From positions 1 to 64,000 of the forward strand of contig CATNEN010000039.1 of the NCBI GenBank assembly GCA_950097015.1: DNA of 64,000 bases, in the 5' to 3' direction. A model generated the notes under the pieces. The model was not told where the DNA came from. It saw nothing but the letters and a program-made list of their open reading frames with translations, and did no database searches. The position numbers were made by a program, and so were the translations under genes. Source of the stretch: Macrostomum hystrix. Lineage: Eukaryota; Platyhelminthes; Macrostomidae. This document shows positions 33,098 through 43,900 of this stretch, in pieces. Within the stretch, counting starts at the first letter, position 1. Each line of letters opens with the position of its first letter.

Positions 33098-36000
33098 ATG
33101 CAGATGGCGCAGCCGTCGAAGGTGTGGACCCTGGACGATGTGGTAAGTAATAAATATTAACTACTGAATTGCGACATGGTATGACATGAATTCAATGCAC
33201 ATCTTTAATTTGTTCTGCAGAAGCAACTTCTGGAGCACTTTCCATTCGGCTGCATATCCAGCAGTGGTGAAGAACTCTTTGGTATGCCGAGAAACTTCAG
33301 GCATGTTGCTTCGAGACTAACAGCCAATCCACAACTGACGTCGATTGTCATGTATACTGGTGCATATCAAAGTGGGAAGACTCTCATTACCAATCTGTTG
33401 AAATCGCGATTTGATAAAGATGGCATCCCGTATTGTTCTGTGCCAGATTTGTCATGTCGGGCAAAAATAACAGAAACTCTACTGACGCTAGGAAATTGCC
33501 CTGATCCTAGGAAGTCATATTTTAGAGTTCCAGATTTTGCCGACTACGTGTTGCATATGGGTTTTCAACGCGAGAAGTTTAATCTTAAGCACCTTGCTAT
33601 GAAGTTTCGTGAAGGTGAACGCGCTCCTATCCTGAGCAGGCAACAATCGCCACCGTTGGCGATCTTCATCTATGATGAGACCACTAAGGTCGATACCACT
33701 CTTGGTTTTCGCGGGAGATCTGGCAGTGATCATATGTTGTATGATACCTCGCAGGCTTCGCTGCCGCCAGCGGCGGAACTTTTCTTTTGTGAGAGTGAAG
33801 CGCCCGTTAAAAGCAATTCGGTTCCTTTCCCATTAAATGCGACCACTGAATCGGATAATTGTTTTTACTCGTTAAATCCGGAACAAAATATTTTCGGCAG
33901 ATTTTGTCGCTGTCTTCTAGAATCCATGGACGGCAGCGGAAGAAGTTCTGTACTGTTCTGCACTAGCCAGCTGTATTTCCCACAGTCCCAACAGGGTCTC
34001 AGTTCTTGGAATGGCCAATATGGTTTTTCTGGATCCGATCGCCAATACATATGCAGGTACCTATCACCGCCAAGCATGCTTTGTTCCAAACACATCGAGC
34101 CAAATGACAAGACTCCGTGCAAAGCATCCAACTGTGTTGCTCGTTTTGTCCGAAAGAAACTTAAGCCTATCATTATTCAGGCTCGCGCTGCAAACATCGA
34201 AATCACTGAGGAAAATTGCCATACGTTGGTGATTGTGGGAATGTACCTGCTCAGCTCAGTCTACGATGCCTTCACGACGTTTCTAAACAGGTTGAACGAT
34301 GTGAGCGCTTGTAAAACAGGTGCTAACAATTTCAATGGTATGCTCTCAGTAGCAGAGGAATGCATGCTAGGCACTTTGAAATCTAAGAAATGTCACAGAG
34401 GTTTGGAAAGGACTCTGCTCGTCACCTGTGGAGAGAACTCTCCTGACCGCATTCGACTTCTAGCAAAGTTGGTCGTCGCAATTCTAACGAGTTATCCAGT
34501 TGACACTGGCCGCTTTGTGGTGAGAGAAGCACTTCGGAATTCGTTGTTCAGCCTCTCTGAGCCCTGCGACCTGTCCAGTGGCAAGATTCTGCCGCCTTTC
34601 ACGGATTCTGTTTTTGCTTCCACTCAGTTTATCGTCCGGCCGGATTTCTGCCTCCTGAAGCTCTGCATTGAGATGATTCTGAACGCAAAGCCACGGATCC
34701 CATCGCGATTCAGGAGACAGATTGAATACGATATCAATAACATGAAGCCCATTCTGACGCAACGTGATAAATGCCGACAAAGTTCTGGCACAGTGGCTGG
34801 CAACCAGTTTGAACGTGTCATGATCTCGAGGCTGCGCCTGATCCTCCGGATGCTGCACCTTTCGGAGGTCAGATTTAATGAGAAAGAGAGTCCATCGCTA
34901 TGCTCACTATTACACTGGGAGATTGTTGCATCGACCAACGTGATCTCTGATCCGGACGACAGTGCGTCCTTGTCCGCGACCGCGACCTCACCTGATCCAG
35001 ACAACACAGTGTACCCTGACGACACAGTGGATTCTGATCCAGATGATGCAGATGATCCAGATGATGCAGCGCAGCACGTCCTCATGCCGCTTGGCGGCAG
35101 TATGTCTCCTGCTGTGAATTCAGTCCAATGTTCTGGTGATGCTGTGACATGGAGGAGCATTCAACGTAGCGCTAAAGTGCTGCGCTCTGCTCTGACAGCT
35201 ACAGACGGAAGAGCTGGGATCCTGCTTGTCTCATCGGCTAATTGCAGGAGCAGTTTTTCCGGCGTCGATGTAGTAATGTTCTTTGCTCAGAAGAATCGCG
35301 TCGGCATCTACTTCATTGAGAGTAAGTAAATTTATTGCCAATGACAACTAAAAGAAAATTCGGAAATGAAAATTACCCTTTTAACACACTAACCCCGTGT
35401 CTTACATCCATAACAATTCCAGTGAAGTCGAGTGCTTTTGCAAATTCCCGATCAACTGCTAAGGTGAAGCTTGATAAGTGCAGTGGATGGGCCAAATCTC
35501 TGAAGACTGAAACTGCAAGGGGTCTCGGTGTCGAGGAAGATGTTGTCTCCTGCATCTATGTCCTTGAGGCATGGAGGATAAGACAGCCTGAAAATCTTAC
35601 TCTGATCGAGCCATTCGTCCAGTTCCTGTCATCCGACTTGTCCCCGGAACGACTGTGTCGCATTCCCTCACTGGCCCTGATTGCGCCTTTGAATTTGATG
35701 GTCCACGAGGATTGCCTCATCAAATTAAAGAGGTGGGACTCGGGCACTTTGAACGAATCGATCGACTCTAACTACGAGAATCTTATTGTGGTAAGTTTGT
35801 GTATGGCTACTGCACCAACGAAGGATGTTAAAAATCGCTTGCATTTGAAATTGAATGTATTTGTGACATTTTTTAAAATCTACCATTCTTAAATTATCGC
35901 CTACATTTGTTCCAGCCGGTGCCGGAGCGACTGACGACTGACGAGCGGTCCCCAGTGCCAGAAACATTGATTCATGATGAAGTGGAACAACTGAGACAGC

Positions 36001-36188
36001 AACTGAAGAGGGCGCAGCAGGAGAAGCAGCAGATGGCGAAGCAGCTGAAGGAGCTGGTAGAGAAGCAGCAGGCGCCAAAGCGTCAGTCGACGGAACCGAT
36101 CTCTGCTAAGGAAAATTCTCCCTCGAAGCTGTCACGGCAGGCGTCGTCTCCGTCGCCGCTCACTCCGTCAATGAATGCGCTTCGCTAG
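33098..36188 (+). CDS. Crinkler/RHS-type (CR) protein: P-loop NTPase plus PD-(D/E)XK nuclease, copy 2
   Basis: This is the duplicate of the gene at 27847-30937, shifted by 5,251 bp. Exons are 33098-33142, 33221-35321, 35423-35790 and 35916-36188. The predicted 928-residue product is the same as copy 1, including Walker A (62-69), Walker B (161-168), the acidic linker, Asp698, Glu715-x-Lys717 and the C-terminal coiled coil. Introns and upstream repeats also appear unchanged. Identity of silent and intronic sites implies very recent duplication or ongoing gene conversion, so it gives no independent evidence for selection on the protein. Both copies are intact, so neither can be called the pseudogene. 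Without removal of intron 2 the frame would end at 35329, before the nuclease lysine. Confidence 0.75.
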
Positions 36189-36265
36189 CGCGCTTCGCTA
36201 TGCTAACTCCTATGTTTATTGTATGTATTGTGCCACGGCATTTTCATTTCCATTGTACAGGATAT

Positions 36266-36446
36266 ATTCTCTCCCTGTCCCAATTCTTGCAGATGCGACC
36301 TGCTCTTCAAAGCGTGCCGAATTCTCTCCCTGTCCCAATTCTTGCAGATGCGACCTGCTCTTCAAAGCGTGCCGAGTTCTCTCCCTGTCCCAATTCTTGC
36401 AGATGCGACCTGCTCTTCAAAGCGTGCCGAGTTCTCTCCCTGTGCC
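36266..36446 (+). repeat. 55-bp tandem repeats (3 copies) after CR gene 2
   Basis: Same three units as at 31015-31195, offset by 5,251 bp. Confidence 0.92.
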
Positions 36447-36988
36447 GCAATTCCTTATTCATCTCACCTCAATGCACTTTCACCTCAAACGCAATCAACA
36501 TAATATTGTGCACCACGTGTCATTTTTCTATTTACTCCATTTTACTACATTTTTTACTACATATTACTACATTTTATGGCACGCAGTTATTAATACATCT
36601 CGAAGCACGACATTTAGTAAAACCTCCAAGGTACAGCGAAAGTGCACCAATGCACCACTCACGAAATTCAATAGAATATTTATTTATCGAACGCAAAACA
36701 TGGGGCTCTATTTTCTAACAGATTCATTTATTTACATTAAGAACATTTATAAGAAACAGCCGGCCCCACACAACGTTGCATGCGCACTCAGTGTCTGTGT
36801 CAGCATTATTATTTTAATGATAAAATTGTTTTAATGATATTTATTATTTTATTGTAATTATTTTAATGATATTATAATCCTTTCTATACACTTTTTTTGT
36901 ATCCAATTTCTTCAGGTCATGCAAACCTAAAATCGATTAATTTTGATTTCCTCATCTTGGTTGACCTGTAATAATAATACGGTGATAA
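36447..36988. other. 3' flank of CR unit 2, no gene
   Basis: Duplicate of 31196-31735; no gene seen. Confidence 0.5.
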
Positions 36989-37153
36989 TTCAAGAGTAGG
37001 TTGGGTAGAGCGTAGGAGTAGGTTGGGTAGAGCGTAGGAGTAGGTTGGGTAGAGCGTAGGAGTAGGTTGGGTAGAGCGTAGGAGTAGGTTGGGTAGAGTG
37101 TTGGAGTAGGTTGGGTAGAGTGAAGGAGTAGAATGGGTAGGGTAGGTAGAGTA
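36989..37153. repeat. 22-bp minisatellite in unit 2 (one unit longer)
   Basis: Same repeat as 31738-31880 with one additional 22-bp unit; downstream matches to unit 1 are shifted from offset 5,251 to 5,273. Confidence 0.9.
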
Positions 37154-37357
37154 GAGAGCGGATTCTGAACGGGATGAGAGGAGGCGGTATACAGGACGTG
37201 TCAACATAGTATTGTGCACCACGTGTCATTTTTCTGTTTTTGCTTTTGATATCAATAAATCCAATAAGAACTGCTCGTATTTACGCTCGCAATGTTGTTT
37301 TATTGTGCACAAAACATGGAGCATTGTTTTTTTGTTCATTTTTGCTTTAGACTGGAG

Positions 37358-38420
37358 AATGAGATGAGGGGTGGCTAGGTTGGGAATTGGGTGGCTAGGT
37401 GGGGAGTTGGGTGGCTAGGTTGGGAGGTTTGTCGGGCTAGGTGGGGAGTTGGCTAGGTGGGGAATTCGGTGGCTAGGTGGGGAATTGGGTGGCTAGGTGG
37501 GGAGTTGGGTGGCGAGGTGGGGAGTTGGGTGGCTAGGTTGGGAGGTTTGTCGGGCTAGTTGGGGAGTTGGCTAGGTGGGGAATTGGGTGGCTAGGTGGGG
37601 AGTTGGCTGGCTAGGTGGGGTGTTGGGTGGCTAGGTGGGGAGTTGGCTGGCTAGGTGGGGAGTTGGCTGGCTAGGTGGGGTGTTGGGTGGCTAGGTGGGC
37701 AGTTGGGTGGCTAGGTGGGGAGTTGGCTGGCTAGGTGGGGTGTTGGGTGGCTAGGTGGGCAGTTGGGTGGCTAGGTGGGGAGTTGGCTAGGTGGGGTGTT
37801 GGCTAGGTGGGGAGTTAGGTGGCTAGGTGGGGTGTTGGCTAGGTGGGGAGTTGGGTGGCTGGGTGGGCAGTTGGGTGGCTAGGTGGGGAGTTGGCTAGGT
37901 GGGGTGTTGGCTAGGTGGGGAGTTGGGTGGCTGGGTGGGCAGTTGGGTGGCTAGGTGGGCAGTTGGGTGGCTAGGTGGGGAGTTGGCTAGGTGGGGAGTT
38001 GGCTGGCTAGGTGGGCAGTTGGGTGGCTAGGTGGGGAGTTGGCTAGGTGGGGTGTTGGCTAGGTGGGGAGTTGGGTGGCTAGGTGGGGAGTTGGGTGGCT
38101 AGGTGGGGAGTTGGCTGGCTAGGTGGGCAGTTGGGTGGCTAGGTGGGGAGTTGGCTAGGTGGGGTGTTGGCTAGGTGGGGAGTTAGGTGGCTAGGTGGGG
38201 TGTTGGCTAGGTGGGGAGTTGGGTGGCTGGGTGGGCAGTTGGGTGGCTAGGTGGGCAGTTGGGTGGCTAGGTAGGGAGTTGGCTGGCTAGGTGGGCAGTT
38301 GGGTGGCTAGGTGGGGAGTTGGCTAGGTGGGGTGTTGGCTAGGTGGGGAGTTGGGTGGCTAAAAGGGCAGTTGGGTGGCTAGGTGGGCAGTTGGGTGGCT
38401 AGTTGGGGAGTTGGCTAGAT
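37358..38420 (+). repeat. G-rich minisatellite after CR unit 2 (~1.06 kb)
   Basis: The longest of the three arrays of the ggtggctaggtggggagttg family. Its first ~700 bp match the array at 32085-32790. Further copies follow, including blocks that repeat earlier variant orders (such as ggtgggcagttgggtggcta), indicating internal segmental duplication. Confidence 0.93.
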
Positions 38421-38505
38421 GTTGGCTAGTTTTTTATTTTTTGTTGGATAATCATTTCTGTTCACAAAATGATTCCAGGGCTGTCTATTGTCGCGCCAGT
38501 CTGCG

Positions 38506-38937
38506 ATGGCAGAGGTGGCAGAGGTCACCACTGAGGTGGCAGAAGATGAGTGGTGCCCCAGGCACCATTTAAGCTGCTGCCAAAAGTTGCTGGCCAATAC
38601 GTGCCGTAGGAAACATTGTCCAAGAGACAATGATTTCTACGCAATCTGCAATCGGCCAGGCTGCTTTTGGGGGCAAAATTCATGGTGCGAGGGGCCAGTT
38701 CCTTCGTGTTCTAAGCCGTCTTCGCCGCCTAAGCCTGGTTTAGACTGGCAAAGCTGCACTGTGCGGACCGCTTCTGCAAAATATCGTTGGTCCGTTCGTT
38801 TGGCTGCCAAACGTGCCGCAACTGGCAAAGTGCCAAGCCTAGCCACGCTGGCCAGTCTGGCGGCTTGCAGAAGCGGACCACTGCCACTGCACTTATGCAG
38901 TTGTGGTGTGCGGAAGGTTTTGGTCACCGACCTATGA
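38506..38937 (+). CDS. Hypothetical 143-codon frame with Cys-rich N-terminal half
   Basis: ATG at 38506, stop at 38937. Residues 1-15 are acidic (MAEVAEVTTEVAEDE). Residues about 17-66 carry eight cysteines with adjacent histidines (C-x5-CC-x7-C-x4-C-x9-C-x4-C-x6-C), which could bind zinc. The C-terminal half is basic and compositionally ordinary, and it overlaps an imperfect inverted repeat, which argues against coding there. No signal peptide or known family was recognised. An acceptor-like attccag lies at 38472-38478 upstream. It could be one exon of a longer gene or chance. Confidence 0.3.
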   Translation: MAEVAEVTTEVAEDEWCPRHHLSCCQKLLANTCRRKHCPRDNDFYAICNRPGCFWGQNSWCEGPVPSCSKPSSPPKPGLDWQSCTVRTASAKYRWSVRLAAKRAATGKVPSLATLASLAACRSGPLPLHLCSCGVRKVLVTDL

Positions 38938-39235
38938 ATGAGTGACCCCTTAACGAAAAAACGGCCTTTTTCAGGGCCACCAAATTCGTGATTCTTGCGT
39001 TTAGTCAACTCTTTTAACTCCGCCATTGCCGGTCCCCAGCCCGGATGAAAAAGGAGGAGGGAAAGAAAATATACACATGCTCACGTTCGTGTCACTGTTT
39101 TTCTGTTTTCATTTTTGATAAAACTGTCTTGCCATTTTCCACTTGAAATGTCTCATGATGCTTTTTGTCTTTCTTATTTTCCGCATTACGTTGTAAATTG
39201 TAAACTAACGAAAGTAGTCAACTAAAAAGTCGCGA
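38938..39235. other. Unique segment, no gene assigned
   Basis: Non-repetitive AT-rich DNA with short minus-strand frames and no recognisable feature. Confidence 0.4.
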
Positions 39236-39400
39236 AGTCTGGTATCTGTTTGGCATTGGCATAGTGTCTGGCATGTGTCTGGCATCAGTTTGGCATTGTG
39301 TCTGGCATCGGCGTCTGTCTGGTGACTGTCTTGCATCTGTTTGGCATGGTGTCTGGCATTGGCATGTCTGGCATCTGTTTGGCATAAGCATCTCATGTGT
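39236..39400. repeat. Short degenerate repeat (gtctggcatctgtttggcat)
   Basis: About eight imperfect copies of a ~19-20-bp word, tctggcatctgtttggcat with variants. The open frames crossing it are repeat translations. Confidence 0.8.
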
Positions 39401-39418
39401 GTATTTTTTAACTGATGG

Positions 39419-39426
39419 GTATAAAA
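39419..39426 (+). promoter_or_regulatory. TATA-like element without an identified gene
   Basis: gggtataaaagtgc is a strong TATA-box match followed by about 500 bp of AT-rich DNA with no convincing coding frame. It may be a relic promoter or chance. Confidence 0.25.
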
Positions 39427-39914
39427 GTGCAAGCAAAGCGCAGTTAAAAAACATTCTTTTGTGTGTGTGCTTTGCCTTTTTAGCTAAAACTAACAGTTAT
39501 AGTTTAATTTATATTTAACATAAACTTCTCTCGCGCTGCACATTTAACAATTTAGTAGCTTGGTCAGCAAACAAAGGAAGACAAAAAAGACCCAGGATTA
39601 TTAGCTTTATGCTACAAGTGTTATGCATTTCTAATCACTGCGTTGAATAGCACATATCAGTTTATGGTATCTAAATATCGTGGTGGAGGAATCCACTTGA
39701 TGGACGTTAGTATTCGTCATTCGAGTAATTAGGAGTCTGAATTGAAAAGCCAGGATGGGATTGAGAAGATTTCAGTAGTGTATTCAGAGAAGCGATCAGG
39801 ACGAGCAAAAAATGAGAAAAGAAAGGCATTATTATTAGAGTAGCGTTCAGGGCGAGATGTGGAAAATTGAAGATTTGGATCGGGGAAATCGTGATTAAAA
39901 TAGAAATTTGGGTC
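39427..39914. other. Unique AT-rich segment, no gene assigned
   Basis: No domain-bearing frame or repeat was found. A 65-codon minus-strand frame at 39729-39926 has no recognisable features. Confidence 0.4.
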
Positions 39915-39937
39915 TACGAGGTGCATTCAAAAAGTTC
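39915..39937 (+). mobile_element. Possible single mariner-type terminal inverted repeat
   Basis: tacgaggtgcattcaaaaag followed by ttc resembles the TA-flanked ends of some mariner elements (TACGAGG...TTCAAAAAGT). No partner end or transposase was seen nearby, and the next minisatellite starts within 25 bp. If real, it is a truncated remnant. Confidence 0.4.
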
Positions 39938-39954
39938 TTTTCGGTCCTTTGGCA

Positions 39955-40572
39955 TTAATAGGGACTACAGTAGGAGAAACCAACTGATGCCAACTGTGCA
40001 CCAATTCAACTAAATAGGGACTACAGTAGGAGAAACCAACTGATGCCAACTGTGCACCAACTCAACCAAATAGGGACTACAGGAGAAACCAACTGACGCC
40101 AACTGTACACCAACTTAATTAAATAGAGACTAAAGTGGGAGAAACCAACTGATGCCAACTGTGCACCAATTCAAATAAATAGGGACTACAGTAGGAGAAA
40201 CCAACTGACGCCAACTCTACACCATCTCAACTAAATAGAGACTACAGTAGGAGAAACCAACTGATGCCAACTGTGCACCAATTCAACTAAATAGGGACTA
40301 CAGTAGGAGAAACCAACTGATGCCAACTGTACACCATCTCAACTAAATAGAGACTACAGTAGGAGAAACCAACTGATGCCAACTGTGCACCAATTCAAAT
40401 AAATAGGGACTACAGTAGGAGACACCAACTGACGCCAACTGTACACCATCTCAACTAAATAGAGACTACAGTAGGAGAAACCAACTGATGCCAACTGTGC
40501 ACCATCTCAACTAAATAGAGACTACAGTAGGAGAAACCAACTGACGCCAACTGTACACCAACTGTACACCAA
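39955..40572. repeat. 56-bp minisatellite, ~11 copies
   Basis: Tandem units containing aaatagggactacagtagga, then gaaaccaactgatgccaact and gtgcaccaattcaac. Variants (gatgcc/gacgcc, gtgcacc/gtacacc, attcaa/atctca) partly alternate, suggesting two-unit duplications. Confidence 0.92.
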
Positions 40573-40573
40573 C

Positions 40574-40943
40574 AGAAAGTTGTGGCTTTTTTTAGAATTC
40601 CATGAGTTTGACTTGTTATCCGTCAATGTCTTTGACTTTCCATAAAGTCAATGCTTCCTACATCCTTCTCGGGCCGATTCGAGACAGTTCCCGAGGTCCT
40701 AGGGAACTGATTTTGGTGTCGTTCGAAAGGCCTGGCGATGCTCTATAGATTCCGGTTGAGTCCCCCGAGATTTTCTTTTGGGAGGCCAACTTGGGCTCTG
40801 AGCGGCTACCTAACTTGTCAAAGAGCAATATTAAGTCGAAAATTTGCCAAGGTCGAAATTTCCGTCATTGGTGGGCAATGTTGGAAATGACATTTCTCGA
40901 CTAGAGGTTGACGCCCCGAGTCTAGAGGCGCCAGTCCGGCGCC
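40574..40943 (-). repeat. Single inverted 385-bp satellite monomer (370 bp)
   Basis: The reverse complement of the satellite at 9590-17890, running from agaaagttgtggc to tctagaggcgccagtccggc plus gcc. Only about 16 bp beside the internal hairpin are missing, so the copy is opened exactly at the hairpin arm. It has the ggcctccc and gggaactgtc variants typical of the main array, not the diverged edge. It directly abuts the 16-bp satellite. Confidence 0.95.
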
Positions 40944-43900
40944 ATCTCCTATGAGAGCCGATTCCTATGAGAGCCGATTCCTATGAGAGCCGATTCCTAT
41001 GAGAGCCGATTCCTATGAGAGCCGATTCCTATGAGAGCCGATTCCTATGAGAGCCGATTCCTATGAGAGCCGATTCCTATGAGAGCCGATTCCTATGAGG
41101 GCCGATTCCTATGAGAGCCGATTCCTATGAGGGCCGATTCCTATGAGAGCCGATTCCTATGAGGGCCGATTCCTATTAGGGCCGATTCCTATAAGAGCCG
41201 ATTCCTATGAGAGCCGATTCCTATGAGAGCCGATTCCTATGAGAGCCGATTCTTTTGAGAGCCGATTCCTATGTGAGCCGATTCCTATGAGAGCCGATTC
41301 CTATGAGAGCCGATTCCTATGAGGGCCGATTCCTATTAGGGCCGATTCCTATGAGAGCCGATTCCTATGAGAGCCGATTCCTATGAGAGCCGATTCCTAT
41401 GAGACCCGATTCCTATGAGGGCCGATTCCTATGAGAGCCGATTCCTATGAGAGCCGATTCCTATGAGAGCCGATTCCTATGAGAGCCGATTCCTATGAGA
41501 GCCGATTCCTATGAGGGCCGATTCCGATGAGAGCCGATTCCTATGAGAGCCGATTCCTATGAGAGCCGATTCCTCTGAGAGCCGATTCCTATGAGAGCCG
41601 ATTCCTATGAGGGCCGATTCCTATGAGAGCCGATTCCAATGAGAGCCGACTCCTATGAGAGCCGATTCCTATGAGAGCCGATTCCTATGAGAGCCGATTC
41701 CTATGAGAGCCGATTCCTATGAGGGCCGATTCCTATTAGGGCCGATTCCTATGAGAGCCGATTTCTATGAGAGCCGATTCCTATGAGAGCCGATTCCTAT
41801 GTGAGCCGATTCCTATGAGAGCCGATTCCTATGAGAGCCGATTCCTCTGAGAGCCGATTCCTATGAGAGCCGATTCCTATGAGGGCCGATTCCTATGAGA
41901 GCCGATTCCTATGACAGCCGATTCCTTTGAGAGCCGATTCCTATGAGAGCCGATTCCTATGAGAGCCGATTCCTATGAGGGCCGATTCCTATGAGAGCCG
42001 ATTCCTATGAGGGCCGATTCCTATGAGAGCCGATTCCCTATGAGAGCCAATTCCTATGAGAGCCGATTCCTATGAGAGCCGATTCCTATGTGAGCCGATT
42101 CCTATGAGACCCGATTCCTATGAGAGCCGATTCCCTAATAGACCCGATTCCTATGAGAGCCGATTCCTATGAGAGCCGATTCCTATGAGAGCCGATTCCT
42201 ATGAGGGCCGATTCCTATGAGACCCGATTCCTATGAGAGCCGATTCCTATAAGAGCCGATTCCTATGAGAGCCGATTCCTATGAGAGCCGATTCCTATGA
42301 GAGCCGATTCCTATGAGAGCCGATTTCTATGAGAGCCGATTCCTATGAGAGCCGATTCCTATGAGGGCCGATTCCTATTAGGGCCGATTCCTATGAGAGC
42401 CGATTCCTATGAGAGCCGATTCCTATGAGAGCCGATTCCTATGAGAGCCGATTCCTATGAGACCCGATTCCTATGAGGGCCGATTCCTATGAGAGCCGAT
42501 TCCTATGAGAGCCGATTCCTATGAGAGCCGATTCCTATGAGAGCCGATTCCTATGAGAGCCGATTCCTATGAGAGCCGATTCCTATGAGAGCCGATTCCT
42601 ATGAGGGCCGATTCCTATGAGACCCGATTCCTATACTATGAGGGCCGATTCCTATGAGAGCCGATTCCTATGAGGGCCGATTCCTATGAGAGCCGATTCC
42701 TATGAGAGCCGATTCCTATGAGAGCCGATTTCTATGAGAGCCGGATCCTATGGGAGCCGATTCCTATGAGAGCCGATTACTATGAGACCCGATTCCTATG
42801 AGAGCCGATAACTATGAGAGCCGATTCCTATGAGAGCCGATTCCTATGAGGGCCGATTCCTATGAGAGCCGATTCCTATGAGAGCCGATTCCTATGAGAG
42901 CCGATTCCTCTGAGAGCCGATTCCTATGAGAGCCGATTCCTATGAGGGCCGATTCCTATGAGAGCCGATTCCAATGAGAGCCGACTCCTATGAGAGCCGA
43001 TTCCTATGAGAGCCGATTCCTATGAGAGCCGATTCCTATGAGAGCCGATTCCTATGAGGGCCGATTCCTATTAGGGCCGATTCCTATGAGAGCCGATTTC
43101 TATGAGAGCCGATTCCTATGAGAGCCGATTCCTATGTGAGCCGATTCCTATGAGAGCCGATTCCTATGAGAGCCGATTCCTCTGAGAGCTGATTCCTATG
43201 AGAGCCGATTCCTATGAGGGCCGATTCCTATGAGAGCCGATTCCTATGAGAGCCGATTCCTTTGAGAGCCGATTCCTATGAGAGCCGATTCCTATGAGAG
43301 CCGATTCCTATGAGGGCCGATTCCTATGAGAGCCGATTCCTATGAGGGCCGATTCCTATGAGAGCCGATTCCCTATGAGAGCCAATTCCTATGAGAGCCG
43401 ATTCCTATGAGAGCCGATTCCTATGTGAGCCGATTCCTATGAGACCCGATTCCTATGAGAGCCGATTCCCTAATAGACCCGATTCCTATGAGAGCCGATT
43501 CCTCTGAGAGCCGATTCCTATGAGAGCCGATTCCTATGAGGGCCGATTCCTATGAGAGCCGATTCCTATGAGAGCCGATTCCTATGAGGGCCGATTCCTA
43601 TGAGAGCCGATTCCTATGAGGGCCGATTCCTATGAGAGCCGATTCCCTATGAGAGCCGATTTCTATGAGAGCCGATTCCTATGAGAGCCGATTCCTATGA
43701 GAGCCGATTCCTATGAGAGCCGATTCCTATGAGAGCCGATTCCTATGAGAGCCGATTCCTATGAGAGCCGATTCCTATGAGAGCCGATTCCTATGAGAGC
43801 CGATTCCTATAAGAGCCGATTCCTATGAGGGCCGATTCCTATGAGAGCCGATTCCTATGAGAGCCGATTCCTATGAGAGCCGATTTCTATGAGAGCCGAT

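Larger units (their letters stand above)
27541..38064 (+). repeat. Tandem duplication of a 5.25-kb gene-bearing unit
   Basis: Sequence from 27541 recurs at 32792, an offset of exactly 5,251 bp. The offset holds through gene, introns and 3' flank until a 22-bp minisatellite has one extra unit in copy 2 (offset 5,273 from about 37164). The predicted proteins are identical. Both edges lie in the gtggctaggtggggag minisatellite. Unit 1 is 27541-32791 and unit 2 is 32792 to about 38064. The right-hand minisatellite in unit 2 then diverges from the unit-1 pattern. Confidence 0.93.
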
